A stretch of 64,000 bases of DNA from Azospirillum tabaci (GCF_014596085.1 NZ_JACCJY010000004.1:124001-188000); one strand, 5' to 3'. Counted from the first letter of the stretch, positions 18,339 through 26,620 are shown. Translations and numbers: made by a program. Notes: a model not told the origin generated them from the letters alone.

Positions 18339-19133
18339 TCACACGTCGAGATCGACCATCACCGGAACATGGTCGGAGGGCTTGGGCTCCCAGCCGCGGG
18401 CCTCGCGCAGGACGCGGTGGCCGGTCAGCGCCTCCTTCAGCGGCGGGGTGACCCAGATGTGGTCCAGGCGCCGGCCACGGTCAGAGGCCGCCCAATCCTT
18501 CGCGCGGTAGCTCCACCAGGTGTAGAGCTTTTCCGTGGGCGGAACGAAATGGCGCAGCGCGTCGACCCAGCCGATGGACGCCTGCATCGCCGTCAGCTTC
18601 GCCACCTCCACCGGGGTGTGGGAGACGATCTTCAGAAGCTCCTTGTGGCTCCAGACGTCGTTCTCCAGCGGCGCGATGTTCAGGTCGCCGACCATGACCA
18701 TGCGGCGGTCCGGGCTGCGCCGGGTCGTCCACCACTCGGTCATTTCGTCCACGAACTGAAGCTTGTGGGCGAACTTGTCATTCTGTTCCGGGTCCGGAAT
18801 GTCCCCGCCCGCCGGAATGTAGACGCTGTGCAGCTCGATCCCGCCGGGCAGTTCGGCGAAGACGTGGCGGCAATCCTGCTTGCCGCACCAGTGCTGCACG
18901 TCGCACGACGTGAAGGGCAGCTTCGACAGGATGGCGACGCCGTTGTAGCTCTTCATCCCGTGGATGTGGGCGTGGACGTATCCCTTCTCGGCCAGCGGGG
19001 CCATCGGGAAGTCGGTGTCGACGACCTTGGTTTCCTGAAGGCAGATGACGTCCGGCTGCGCCTCGTCGATGAGGCGCAGCAGCAGGTCCATCCGCATGCG
19101 GACGGAGTTGATGTTCCAGGTGGCGATACGCAT
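18339..19133 (-). CDS. xthA: exodeoxyribonuclease III
   Basis: A 264-residue Mg-dependent AP endonuclease/3'-5' exonuclease of base-excision repair. Family motifs include the N-terminal ATWNINSVRMR, LQETKV (metal Glu at residue 35), VGDLNIAPLENDVW (metal-binding Asp/Asn) and the C-terminal DHVPVMVDLD with the catalytic His. Length matches the family. It stands alone, converging with the histidine phosphatase gene and 41 bases ahead of the FAH hydrolase stop. Confidence 0.95.
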   Translation of the reverse strand: MRIATWNINSVRMRMDLLLRLIDEAQPDVICLQETKVVDTDFPMAPLAEKGYVHAHIHGMKSYNGVAILSKLPFTSCDVQHWCGKQDCRHVFAELPGGIELHSVYIPAGGDIPDPEQNDKFAHKLQFVDEMTEWWTTRRSPDRRMVMVGDLNIAPLENDVWSHKELLKIVSHTPVEVAKLTAMQASIGWVDALRHFVPPTEKLYTWWSYRAKDWAASDRGRRLDHIWVTPPLKEALTGHRVLREARGWEPKPSDHVPVMVDLDV

Positions 19134-19174
19134 AGCCTAGTGTTTCCTGTTGCCGGTGATCCGTGTTGCCGGCG

Positions 19175-19858
19175 TCAGGCGATGGTGACGGCGATGGAGC
19201 CGACGCCCTCGACCGCGCCCTCCAGCCGGTCGCCGGCGACCACCGGGCCGACGCCCTCCGGCGTGCCGGTGTAGATCAGGTCGCCCGGCTGAAGCTCGAC
19301 TAGGCCTGACAGGTAGGCGATGGTCTCGGACACCGACCAGATCAGGTCCGCCAGGTCGCCCTTCTGGCGCAGCTCGCCGTTGACCGACAGCGTCACCGAC
19401 CCCTTGTCGGGATGGCCGATGTCGGCGGCGCGGCGCAGCGTGCCGCAGGGGGCGGACTGGTCGAAACCCTTGCCCATGTCCCAGGGCTTGCCTTCCTTCT
19501 TCGCCGCGTTCTGCAGGTCGCGGCGGGTCATGTCCAGACCCACGCCATAGCCGTAGACATGGTCCAGCGCGCGCTCCACCGGGATGTCGCGCCCGCCGGT
19601 GCCGATGGCCACGACCAGCTCGATCTCATGGTGCAGGTTGGCGGTCCGGGGCGGGTAGGGGATGGCGGTGCCGTCGGCGACGATGGCGTCGGCGGGCTTC
19701 ATGAAGAAGAACGGCGGCTCGCGGTCCGGATCGGCGCCCATCTCGCGCGCGTGGGCGGCGTAGTTGCGGCCGACGCAGTAGATGCGGCGGACCGGAAAGG
19801 GATCGCCGCCGGCGACCGGAACGGTGGGCTGGGGCCACAGGGGAATGGCGTAGGCCAT
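19175..19858 (-). CDS. fumarylacetoacetate hydrolase (FAH) family protein
   Basis: A 227-residue FAH-superfamily enzyme. It shows the substrate/metal region [26 protein letters not shown] and the acidic metal ligands in [13 protein letters not shown], with the terminal [15 protein letters not shown]. Members include acylpyruvate hydrolases and oxaloacetate tautomerase/decarboxylases; this short form is closest in layout to the acylpyruvase (FAHD1/YcgM-like) group. AGAAAGG precedes the ATG by about 7 bases. Just upstream (higher coordinates) is a strong terminator for leftward transcription, so the gene probably has its own promoter in the remaining ~60 bases. Confidence 0.9.
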   Translation of the reverse strand: MAYAIPLWPQPTVPVAGGDPFPVRRIYCVGRNYAAHAREMGADPDREPPFFFMKPADAIVADGTAIPYPPRTANLHHEIELVVAIGTGGRDIPVERALDHVYGYGVGLDMTRRDLQNAAKKEGKPWDMGKGFDQSAPCGTLRRAADIGHPDKGSVTLSVNGELRQKGDLADLIWSVSETIAYLSGLVELQPGDLIYTGTPEGVGPVVAGDRLEGAVEGVGSIAVTIA

Positions 19859-19920
19859 GGCGCGCCTTTCTTTCGGAGGGGGTGCGGTTCGGGCAACCAC
19901 CCTACCGGAAAGAGCACCAG

Positions 19921-19949
19921 AAAAAAGCCCCAGCCGTCAGGCCGGGGCT
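19921..19949 (-). terminator. intrinsic terminator, leftward
   Basis: On the minus strand AGCCCCGGCC, loop TGAC, GGCTGGGGCT (one mismatch) is followed directly by TTTTT. It ends a transcript coming from the gene-free stretch at 19.95-20.25 kb, which implies a non-coding transcript there. Confidence 0.8.
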
Positions 19950-20105
19950 TTTGCGCGAAGACGCCCGGTCTGGGGGGGACCGGGCGACGGAAGCTCCGTT
20001 GTTGGAACCCGTCTGCGGCAGGGGAATGAACCGTCGGCGGGCAACCGCACCGGCATGCCTGTTTCCGGGGGGTCCGGGGTCAAGAGCGCGGTCACTTCAT
20101 AGGGC
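19922..20105 (-). ncRNA. candidate small non-coding RNA (possibly 6S-like)
   Basis: This gap between the FAH gene and the MarR gene has no convincing coding frame yet ends in a strong leftward terminator. The minus-strand transcript can pair its ends through CGCG/CGCG and CCCGG/CCGGG around an internal loop. It then opens into a large bubble and closes with CGACGG/CCGTCG under an apical loop. A long interrupted helix with a central bubble is the outline of 6S RNA. The resemblance is architectural only; I cannot confirm the family or the 5' end. Confidence 0.4.
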
Positions 20106-20256
20106 TAGAGGTGGAGCCGCTTCCGGGCGGAACCAATGCGTAGCGGGAATGGGTGCTATGCATTCGAAGCGGATTGTGTGGTTCTTGCTGACAAAATCGG
20201 CACCTGCCTGCATTTTACACGACCAATAGACTAGTCAATAAACGACGGCTTTTACG
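20106..20256. other. remaining gap upstream of the MarR gene
   Basis: AT-richer than its surroundings. It contains the 8-base palindrome GACTAGTC at about 20229-20236, a plausible operator just upstream of the MarR start, and no open frame I can support. Promoters for the MarR gene (+) and the putative leftward RNA probably lie here. Confidence 0.45.
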
Positions 20257-20751
20257 TTGACCGACATCGACCGCCCCACCCCCTCGGACCGGCGCACCCG
20301 CCAGCGTCCGAGCAAGACCGGAAAGATGGCCCTCGGCCCTCTGCCGGAGCTCGTCGGCTACAATCTGCGCAAGGCGCAGGTGGCCGTGTTCCAGAGCTTC
20401 CAGAACGCCGTGGCGCCCCACGACATGACGCCGGGGCAATTCGGCGTCCTGATCATGATCAAGGAGAACGAGGGCTTGTCCCAGTCCGACCTGGGCTCGG
20501 CGGTGGGCATCGATCGTTCGACCATGGTCGCGGTCATCGACCGGCTCGAGTCGCGCGGTCTGGTCATCCGGGCGCCCTCGCCCAACGACCGCCGCTCCTA
20601 CGCGCTCCGCCTGTCCCCGGAAGGGGAGAAGCTGCTGGACGAGCTGATCCCGCGCATCCAGGCCCATGACAAGGCCATGGTGAAGGATCTCTCGACCGAG
20701 GAGCAGGCGCAGCTCATCGACTTCCTGCGCCGCATCTCGCGGGCCGGCTGA
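20257..20751 (+). CDS. MarR family transcriptional regulator
   Basis: A 164-residue winged-helix regulator. It carries LTPGQFGVLIMI-like helix (MTPGQFGVLIMIKENEG), recognition helix LGSAVGIDRSTMVAVIDRLE and wing RAPSPNDRRSYALRLSPEG, then a dimerisation helix. The TTG start at 20257 gives a basic 23-residue N-terminal extension; the ATG at 20326 is an alternative. A short palindrome lies 20-30 bases upstream and could be an autoregulatory operator. No obvious target gene is adjacent: the neighbours are a possible small RNA and a convergent amidotransferase-like gene. Confidence 0.88.
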   Translation: MTDIDRPTPSDRRTRQRPSKTGKMALGPLPELVGYNLRKAQVAVFQSFQNAVAPHDMTPGQFGVLIMIKENEGLSQSDLGSAVGIDRSTMVAVIDRLESRGLVIRAPSPNDRRSYALRLSPEGEKLLDELIPRIQAHDKAMVKDLSTEEQAQLIDFLRRISRAG

Positions 20752-20770
20752 CGCCGATGGGGTAAGGGCG

Positions 20771-20793
20771 GCGTGCCCAATTTCTGGGCACGC
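20771..20793. terminator. hairpin between convergent genes
   Basis: Perfect 9-base stem GCGTGCCCA / TGGGCACGC with a 5-base loop, 20 bases past the MarR stop. No U-tract follows, so it may slow or end transcription only in part. A second hairpin, CCTGAAA/TTTCAGG at 20826-20844, overlaps the stop codon of the convergent gene. Confidence 0.5.
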
Positions 20794-20839
20794 GGCACCC
20801 GCCAATTGTTGACCTAATCTATTGTCCTGAAACCATCTT

Positions 20840-21601
20840 TCAGGAAAGGCGCCGCCGCGCCCGGTCGGCGGCGGCGCTTCCGAAGGCGCGCAGGATCGCC
20901 GCCGACAGCGGGTTCTCCCAGAACCGCCATTCCGGGTGCCACTGCACGGCCAGCGCGAAGGCCGGCGCCCCGGCCACCCGCACCGCTTCGACCAGCCCAT
21001 CCTCGGCCATCGCCTCGACGATCAGCCCGTCGGCCAGCCGGTCGATCCCCTGACCGTGCAGGGAGTTGACGGTCGCCGCCGCCTCGCCGCCGGCCAGCCT
21101 TTCCAGCACGCCGCCGGGGGTTAGCCGGACGTCGTGCGACGGCCCGTACTGCACGGCCAGCGGCGCCTCCTTGTCCTCCCGGTGGTTGGCGTAGCCCGGC
21201 ACCTCGTGCACCCGCTGGTGCAGTGTGCCGCCCAGCGCCACGTTCAGCTCCTGGAAGCCGCGGCAGATGCCCAGCAGCGGCACACCCATCTCCAGCGCGG
21301 CGCGGATCAGCGGCAGGGTGGTGTCGTCGCGCTCCGGGTCGTGCAGGGTGCCCGGCTCGCTGGACGAGCCGCCGTAGCGGTGCGGCTCGACGTTCGACGG
21401 GCTTCCGGTGACCAGCAGCCCGTCGAGCCGACCGGCCACGTCGTCCATGTCCAGCGCCGTCCCCAGGGCCGGGATCAGCAGCGGCATGCCGCCGGCCCCG
21501 TCCGACACCGCGCGCACATACTTGTCGCCGACGACGTGGAAGGGATGCTCGCCCATCATGCGGGTGCAGGCGGGAACGCCGATCAGCGGTTTGCGGTTCA
21601 T
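20840..21601 (-). CDS. gamma-glutamyl-gamma-aminobutyrate hydrolase family protein (class I glutamine amidotransferase-like)
   Basis: A 253-residue peptidase C26-type enzyme (PuuD-like). The start KPLIGVPACTRM is typical of the group. The nucleophile elbow GICRGFQELN carries the catalytic Cys near residue 110, and VQWHPEWRF supplies the His/Glu near 225. In the PuuD pathway such enzymes split gamma-glutamyl-GABA during putrescine breakdown. The divergent neighbours are speD and speE, which make spermidine, so a role in polyamine turnover is reasonable but inferred. The start at 21601 is preferred because homology begins there. Confidence 0.87.
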   Translation of the reverse strand: MNRKPLIGVPACTRMMGEHPFHVVGDKYVRAVSDGAGGMPLLIPALGTALDMDDVAGRLDGLLVTGSPSNVEPHRYGGSSSEPGTLHDPERDDTTLPLIRAALEMGVPLLGICRGFQELNVALGGTLHQRVHEVPGYANHREDKEAPLAVQYGPSHDVRLTPGGVLERLAGGEAAATVNSLHGQGIDRLADGLIVEAMAEDGLVEAVRVAGAPAFALAVQWHPEWRFWENPLSAAILRAFGSAAADRARRRLS

Positions 21602-21730
21602 GGTGGGGACCTTCAGAGAGGATTTCCGGACCGCTCCGGGAGGCGGCGGACACGCGATTATGCGCCCGCGCCGCGCGCCGCGCCAGAGCGCCGCCGCCAA
21701 GCACAAAAGAGATCGAGGGACAGAATTCTG

Positions 21731-21759
21731 TTGATTCGCATGCGAATTTGTCCCATATG
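21731..21759 (+). promoter_or_regulatory. speDE promoter with overlapping palindrome
   Basis: TTGATT (21731-21736), 17-base spacer and CATATG (21754-21759) form a plausible sigma-70-type promoter for speD. A perfect 14-base palindrome ATTCGCATGCGAAT (21734-21747) overlaps the -35 side, where a repressor would block RNA polymerase. Confidence 0.55.
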
Positions 21760-21810
21760 CCGCCCTCCTCCGCGACACCTGCGCGGAACATCTGCTGATG
21801 GGGGAGAACG

Positions 21811-22320
21811 ATGGCGAAGACCGCTTCTCTCTTCCAATTGGGGATGGACTTGGGAAGCGATCCAAGGAAAGCCCAAACGGAAGGTCAAATCTCCAACCGG
21901 ACCAACGTGACTTCTGGTCCTTGGAAGGAGCCTCAAGACGACCGCAAGGACCATTTCATCGTCCGCGATGGCAAGGTCTGCGCCGGCACGCACCTGATCG
22001 TCGATCTGTGGGGCGCCGAACGTCTGGACGAGCTGGACCATGTCCGTTCCACGCTGATCGAGTCCGTCGAGGTGGCGGGGGCGACGCTCCTGCACATCCA
22101 CCTGCACCATTTCACACCGAACGGCGGCATCTCCGGCGTGGCGGTGCTCGCCGAGTCGCACATCAGCATCCACACCTGGCCGGAGCGCGGCTACGCCGCG
22201 CTGGACATCTTCATGTGCGGCGACGCCCAGCCCATGAAGGCCATCCCGGTGCTGGAGCGCGCCTTCAAGCCCACCGGCGTGAAGTGCGACGAGCTGCTGC
22301 GCGGCGAAACCGGGTCATGA
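21811..22320 (+). CDS. speD: S-adenosylmethionine decarboxylase proenzyme
   Basis: Pyruvoyl-dependent SAM decarboxylase (169 residues) that makes the aminopropyl donor for spermidine. The self-processing site is in LAESHISIHTWPE: cleavage is expected before Ser116, which becomes the pyruvoyl group. FMCGDA near 136 supplies the conserved catalytic Cys. The protein has about 45 extra N-terminal residues relative to the compact ~125-residue bacterial/archaeal form. GGGGGAG precedes the ATG. It overlaps speE by 4 bases, so both enzymes of the pathway are co-translated. Confidence 0.95.
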   Translation: MAKTASLFQLGMDLGSDPRKAQTEGQISNRTNVTSGPWKEPQDDRKDHFIVRDGKVCAGTHLIVDLWGAERLDELDHVRSTLIESVEVAGATLLHIHLHHFTPNGGISGVAVLAESHISIHTWPERGYAALDIFMCGDAQPMKAIPVLERAFKPTGVKCDELLRGETGS

Positions 22321-23183
22321 GCGGCTCCGAGTCCGACTCCGGCTGGTACGACGAGACGCTGTACCCGGACGTGGCCCAGCGCCTGCGCATGTGCCGCGTC
22401 CTGCACCGCGACCGCACCGGTCTCCAGGATCTGGTGATCTTCGAGAATCCGGTCCTGGGCCGCGTGATGGCGCTCGACGGCGTCATCCAGACCACCGAGG
22501 GCGACGAGTTCGTCTATCACGAGATGCTGACCCATGTGCCGATCCTGGCGCATGGGCGCGTCCGCCGCGTCCTGATCGTCGGCGGCGGCGACGGCGGCAT
22601 GCTGCGCCGCTGCCTGGAGCACAAGGCGGTGGAGCGGGTGACGATGGTGGAGATCGACCGCTCCGTGGTCGACCTGTCCATCGCCCATCTGCCCGCGATC
22701 AGCGCCGGCGCCTTCGACGATCCGCGCAGCGATCTGGTGATCGCCGACGGCTGCGCCTTCGTCAAGGAGACCACGGAGCGGTTCGACGTCATCATCGTCG
22801 ATTCCACCGATCCCCACGGGCCGGGCGCCGTCCTCTTCACCGAGGACTTCTACGCCGACTGCAAGGCCCGGCTGACCCCCGGCGGCGTGCTGGTCACCCA
22901 GAACGGCGTGCCCTTCCTCCAGCCGGGCGAGTTGAAGGACAGCCACCGGCGGTTGGGCCGGCTGTTCGGGGACGCCGGTTTCTTCGTGGCGCCGGTGCCC
23001 AGCTACTACGGCGGCTTCATGGCCTTCGGCTGGGCCACCGACGACGCGGCGCTGCGCCGCCAGACGGCGGAGGCGATCCGCCCGCGCTTCGCCGCGGCGG
23101 GGCTGGCCACCCGCTACTACACGCCCGACATCCACGTCGCCAGCTTCGCCCTGCCGGCCTTCATGCTGGACGCGCTGAAGTAG
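22317..23183 (+). CDS. speE: spermidine synthase
   Basis: Aminopropyltransferase of 288 residues that adds the aminopropyl group from decarboxylated SAM to putrescine. It begins with a short beta-domain (WYDETLYPDVAQRLRM) and has FEYHEM-equivalent EFVYHEMLTHVP, the Rossmann motif VLIVGGGDGGMLRR and the catalytic Asp region IIVDSTDPHGPGAVLF. The ATG overlaps the speD stop. Residues for putrescine binding look conserved, supporting SpeE over homospermidine-type enzymes. Confidence 0.95.
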   Translation: MSGSESDSGWYDETLYPDVAQRLRMCRVLHRDRTGLQDLVIFENPVLGRVMALDGVIQTTEGDEFVYHEMLTHVPILAHGRVRRVLIVGGGDGGMLRRCLEHKAVERVTMVEIDRSVVDLSIAHLPAISAGAFDDPRSDLVIADGCAFVKETTERFDVIIVDSTDPHGPGAVLFTEDFYADCKARLTPGGVLVTQNGVPFLQPGELKDSHRRLGRLFGDAGFFVAPVPSYYGGFMAFGWATDDAALRRQTAEAIRPRFAAAGLATRYYTPDIHVASFALPAFMLDALK

Positions 23184-23195
23184 ACTCCCGCCAGA

Positions 23196-24701
23196 TCATG
23201 GCGGCTGGAACCCCGGCGGCTTGGCAGCCGCCGGGCAGGCGTTGGCGGGCAGAGTTTCCGAATCCACGAACTGGGTGGCGGCGGCAACGGCGCAGTCGTC
23301 CGTCGCGGTGACCAGATGGCCGGCGCTGCGGAAGACCAGATGCCGGCTTTTCGGCAGCGTCGCCGCGGCGCGCTCCGCCCATTCCGGCGGGGTCAGCGGG
23401 TCATAGGCGCCGGACAGCAGAAGCACCGGCGCCGGGCTGGCCACCGGCAGCCGCTCCGACGCCTCCTGCGCGGCGGCGGGCCATTGGGCGCAGACGCGCC
23501 GGCCGGGATCGTCGGCGGTGACGGCGCCGTAGGGGGCGAAGCGGCGCGCGGCGTCGGCCAGCCGCAGCGGGTCGGCGGGGTTCACCGTCTCCCGGCATTC
23601 GATGGAGAAGGCCATGCCCTCCGCCGAGTCGGGGTCGCCCAGCCAGGGGGCGGGCACCCAGTCGGACAGGCGATCGTACCGCCCGCGCCACGCCCGTTCG
23701 ATCAGGGAGGGCAGGCGGGGCACGCTTTCGCCCTCGGCCATCGCCTCCAGCAGGGCCGTCAGGGCGGCGGCGCTGTCCATCCGCGCCCAGCGCGGAATCT
23801 CCGGATCGCCCACCGGCACGTCCACCGGGGCCTTGCCCAGCCGTTCCACCAGCTCCAGAAGATGGCGCTCCAGGTCCGGATAGGCGGCGCGGCACACGCG
23901 ATTGGCCGCGCAGTCGTCGAACAGCCGCTTGAACGCCCGATGGACGAGCCAGGGCGCCTCCTCCGTCGCGTTGACGTCGGGCGGGTAGATGGAATCGAGC
24001 ACCGCCGTGCGCACCCGCCCGCCGTGGCGCCGCAGGATCTCCAGCGCCACCCGCGTGCCGTAGGACACGGCGAACAGATTGACCCGCTGCGCGCCCAGCG
24101 CCGCGGCGACGTCCATGGCGTCGTCGGCGGCGATGGGGGTGGTGAACATGGCGCCGTCCAGCCCATTGGCGGTGAAGCGGTCGCGGCAGGCGGCGATGGC
24201 CGTCCGCTCCAGCGCGGCGCGGCGGTCCCGCGACACCGGGCGCAGGCGGGGCGAGGCGCCCAGCACGTCCAATTCCGGGCAGTCGGTGTCCGGCTCGGCC
24301 CGTCCGGCGCCGCGCGGGTCGAACAGCACGACGTGGCGCGACCGGCGGAATCCGGCGGTCAGCGACCACCACACCTCCATCCGCTCCTCCACCGCCTCGC
24401 CGCTGCCGAAGGGGGAGGCGCCGGGGCCGCCCTCCAGGAACAGGACCGGGTCGGGGGACGGCTGCTTGGCGGTGGAGAGCAGGACGACGACCGGCAGGCG
24501 GAAGGCCCGCGTCGCCGGCCGGTCGCGCCGGTCGGGCACGCCGACGGTCCCGCACAGCGCCGCCTCGCCCTCCGGCACGGAGAACCAGCAGGGGCCGGGC
24601 ACGAAGCGGGGGTCCGCCTGAACCGGCTGCGGGGCCAGCGTCACCGCCAGCAAGGCGGCGGCAAGGGCTCCGAACCACCGATGATGGGCGCGTCTCGTCA
24701 C
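23196..24701 (-). CDS. secreted alpha/beta hydrolase (proline iminopeptidase/tripeptidyl aminopeptidase-like)
   Basis: A 501-residue exported serine hydrolase. A signal peptide covers residues 1-29 (ends PVQADP). EGGPGAS near 90 forms the oxyanion region, LFDPRGAGRAEPD near 128 follows, and the nucleophile elbow is AVSYGTR near 210. The C-terminal lobe (LLLSGAYDPLTPPEWA and SAGHLVTA) gives the acid and His. Six or more Cys suggest disulfides, fitting a periplasmic enzyme. This matches the tripeptidyl-aminopeptidase-type family (Abhydrolase plus TAP-like C-terminal domain). It converges with speE, 12 bases apart. Confidence 0.87.
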   Translation of the reverse strand: MTRRAHHRWFGALAAALLAVTLAPQPVQADPRFVPGPCWFSVPEGEAALCGTVGVPDRRDRPATRAFRLPVVVLLSTAKQPSPDPVLFLEGGPGASPFGSGEAVEERMEVWWSLTAGFRRSRHVVLFDPRGAGRAEPDTDCPELDVLGASPRLRPVSRDRRAALERTAIAACRDRFTANGLDGAMFTTPIAADDAMDVAAALGAQRVNLFAVSYGTRVALEILRRHGGRVRTAVLDSIYPPDVNATEEAPWLVHRAFKRLFDDCAANRVCRAAYPDLERHLLELVERLGKAPVDVPVGDPEIPRWARMDSAAALTALLEAMAEGESVPRLPSLIERAWRGRYDRLSDWVPAPWLGDPDSAEGMAFSIECRETVNPADPLRLADAARRFAPYGAVTADDPGRRVCAQWPAAAQEASERLPVASPAPVLLLSGAYDPLTPPEWAERAAATLPKSRHLVFRSAGHLVTATDDCAVAAATQFVDSETLPANACPAAAKPPGFQPP

Positions 24702-25040
24702 GCGGGTCGATCGTCCTCAGCAGCGAAAGAGGGGCGGGGGAGGGGGCTCGCCACACGGCGGCCCCCGGCCAAGTCCACCACTTTTGATGCTTTCTCTTTG
24801 ACCCAGCTTGGCGGCGTTGTCCAGGGCAAGGGCGGTTTCGGCCCCGCCGCGCGATCAGGACCCCATCATCACGGGATTGGTCACGAGCAGGACAACGTGC
24901 TTCACGTTCGGTCTCCTGATGGAGAGCTGCGGGTGCCTCTCGGCGGGGAACGGCAGCCAGCATGCACCGGGTGGGGTGCGCTGTCAGGCCGGCCCGCCGA
25001 CCGCCCGGTTGAACACGCCCTTGCGGGAGGAGGCGAGGCC
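24702..25040. other. gap with no supported standard gene
   Basis: A 339-base stretch between two leftward genes. It includes a moderate AT patch (CCACTTTTGATGCTTTCTC, about 24776-24795) that could hold the promoter of the hydrolase gene, and a very short leftward frame with a good ribosome site (24855-24905, listed separately). I see no repeat shared with other gaps. Confidence 0.5.
24855..24905 (-). CDS. possible 16-residue leader or small peptide
   Basis: A GTG-initiated frame encoding MKHVVLLVTNPVMMGS, preceded by AGGAG seven bases upstream. The peptide is hydrophobic. Chance cannot be excluded at this length. If real it could be a leader peptide or a small membrane peptide; nothing in it identifies a known family. 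Confidence 0.25.
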   Translation of the reverse strand: MKHVVLLVTNPVMMGS

Positions 25041-25793
25041 TCAGGCGTTCAGGCCGCCGTCCACCGTCAGCGTGGCCCCGGTGATCTGCCGCGCCGCCGG
25101 GCTCGCCAGGAAGGCCACCGCCGCCGCCACGTCTTCCGGCTGGCCGTAGCGGCCGAGCGGAGTCTGCGAGCGCAAGATTTCGGCATGGGCGCCGTCGGCG
25201 GGATTCATGTCGGTGTTGGTCGCCCCCGGCTGGACCAGATTCACCGTGATGTCGCGCGGGCCGAGTTCGCGGGCGAGGCCGTGCGTCAGGGCGATCTGCG
25301 CCGACTTGGTCATCGAATAGACGGTGACGCCCGGGGCGGTGATGCGGTCGGCGAGGCACGACCCGATGAAGACGATGCGCCCCCCGTCCTTCAGATGCGG
25401 GATGGCCGCCTGCGCCACGAGCACCGCCGCGCGCACGTTCACGTTCAGAAGCGCGTCGATGTCGGCGAGGCTCATTTCCGCGACCATGCCCTGGCGGGCG
25501 ATGCCGGCGTTGTTGACCAGGATGTCGAGGCCGCCGAGCGCCTCCACCGTCCGGCCGACCAGGGCCGCCATGGCCGCCGGATCGGCGCTGTCGGCCTGGA
25601 TGGCGACCGCGCGCCGGCCCTTCGCCTCGATCGCCCGGACGACCTCGGCGGCGCGCTCGGCCGACCGCTCGTAGGAGACCGCCACATCCGCGCCCTTGTC
25701 GGCGAGCGCCAGCGCGATGGCGGCGCCGATGCCGCGCGAACCGCCCGTCACCAGCGCGCGCTTGCCAACCAATTCGCCAATCGGCTCAACCAT
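25041..25793 (-). CDS. SDR family NAD(P)-dependent oxidoreductase
   Basis: A 250-residue classical short-chain dehydrogenase. It has the cofactor motif TGGSRGIGAAIA, NNAG at about 88-91, a catalytic Ser in VFIGSCLAD, and YSMTK (Tyr/Lys) near 158, with a PG motif LVQPGATNTD after it. The second Lys-like basic residue after TGGSRG suggests NADP preference. AAAGG lies 8 bases ahead of the chosen ATG at 25793. The TetR gene is divergent, and two matching palindromes lie between them, so repression by that TetR protein with relief by a substrate-like ligand is likely. Confidence 0.92.
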   Translation of the reverse strand: MVEPIGELVGKRALVTGGSRGIGAAIALALADKGADVAVSYERSAERAAEVVRAIEAKGRRAVAIQADSADPAAMAALVGRTVEALGGLDILVNNAGIARQGMVAEMSLADIDALLNVNVRAAVLVAQAAIPHLKDGGRIVFIGSCLADRITAPGVTVYSMTKSAQIALTHGLARELGPRDITVNLVQPGATNTDMNPADGAHAEILRSQTPLGRYGQPEDVAAAVAFLASPAARQITGATLTVDGGLNA

Positions 25794-25802
25794 GATCCAG
25801 CC

Positions 25803-25826
25803 TTTCTGTGTCGTTCGATACAAAAA
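25803..25826. promoter_or_regulatory. TetR operator, SDR-proximal copy
   Basis: Imperfect 24-base palindrome (TTTCTGTGTC...GATACAAAAA) 9 bases upstream of the SDR start codon. Its arms match those of the second palindrome 57 bases away (consensus TTTTTGTRT), so both are probably bound by the same dimer. Confidence 0.6.
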
Positions 25827-25859
25827 CAGCTAGAGGCGTTCGGCGCTGTGGTCAATGTT

Positions 25860-25883
25860 TTTTTGTATTGATCAACACAAAAA
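25860..25883. promoter_or_regulatory. TetR operator, regulator-proximal copy
   Basis: Near-perfect 24-base palindrome centred on TGATCA with arms TTTTTGTAT/AACACAAAAA; 11 of 12 pairs match. It lies 59 bases upstream of the TetR start and shares its arms with the SDR-proximal site. Confidence 0.7.
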
Positions 25884-25942
25884 TAGAACGCCGCCACCCG
25901 AGGCCATTGCCCCCACGCCGCGGCGGGATTAAATAATGATCG

Positions 25943-26620
25943 ATGCAGAAATCAGGACCGACACCGCCCACCGACGACAGGACCGCGGCACGGCCGCTCG
26001 CCCGCGGGCGCGGACGGCCGCGCGCGTTCGACCGCGAGGCCGCCCTGACCCAGGCGACCCGCCTGTTCTGGACCAAGGGCTACGAGGCGACCTCGATCGC
26101 CGACCTGACGGAGGCCATGGGGATCGGCTCGCCCAGCCTCTACGCCGCCTTCGGCTCGAAGGAAGCGCTTTATCTCGAAGCGGTGGACCACTACCGCAAA
26201 AGCTACGAGGGGCTCGTCTGGGGACGGTTCTTCACCGCCGACACGGCCCGCGAGGCGGTCATGGGCCTGCTGATGGACTCGGCCGCGGCGCTCACCGGCT
26301 GCCGCGGCGACATCCCGCGCGGCTGCATGGTGACGCTCTCGGCGGTCGGCAGCGAGGGGCACGCCGAACTGGGCGAAGTGTTGCGGTCGGCGCGCGCCTC
26401 GGCGGTCGGCATCTTGACGGAGCGTTTGACGCGGGCCGTGGCCGAGGGGGAGATCCCAGCCTCGGTCGATCTCCACGCGCTCGCCCGTTTCGTGCAGACG
26501 GTGCAGGCCGGCATGTCGATCCTCGCCCGCGACGGCGCGGAGCGCGCCGAGCTGGAGGCCGTGGCCGAGGTCGCGATGCTGGGCTGGGACGCCCGCGTCG
26601 GCGGCCACCCATCCCCCTGA
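25943..26620 (+). CDS. TetR/AcrR family transcriptional regulator
   Basis: A 225-residue regulator. The HTH (about 24-70) reads GRPRAFDREAALTQATRLFW, YEATSIADLTEAMGIGSPSLYAAFGSKEALY, a very typical TetR recognition region. The C-terminal ligand domain has RGCMVTLSAVG and FVQTVQAGMSILARDGA, features of the COMR/LmrA-like subgroup. Divergent from the SDR gene with two palindromic operators in between. Expected to repress both genes. The inducer is not evident. Confidence 0.92.
   Translation: MQKSGPTPPTDDRTAARPLARGRGRPRAFDREAALTQATRLFWTKGYEATSIADLTEAMGIGSPSLYAAFGSKEALYLEAVDHYRKSYEGLVWGRFFTADTAREAVMGLLMDSAAALTGCRGDIPRGCMVTLSAVGSEGHAELGEVLRSARASAVGILTERLTRAVAEGEIPASVDLHALARFVQTVQAGMSILARDGAERAELEAVAEVAMLGWDARVGGHPSP

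Noticed and set aside
23316..25871. Open frame of 851 codons spanning the hydrolase and SDR genes in antisense
   Set aside because: Crosses two real genes on the opposite strand and a gap; no recognisable protein.
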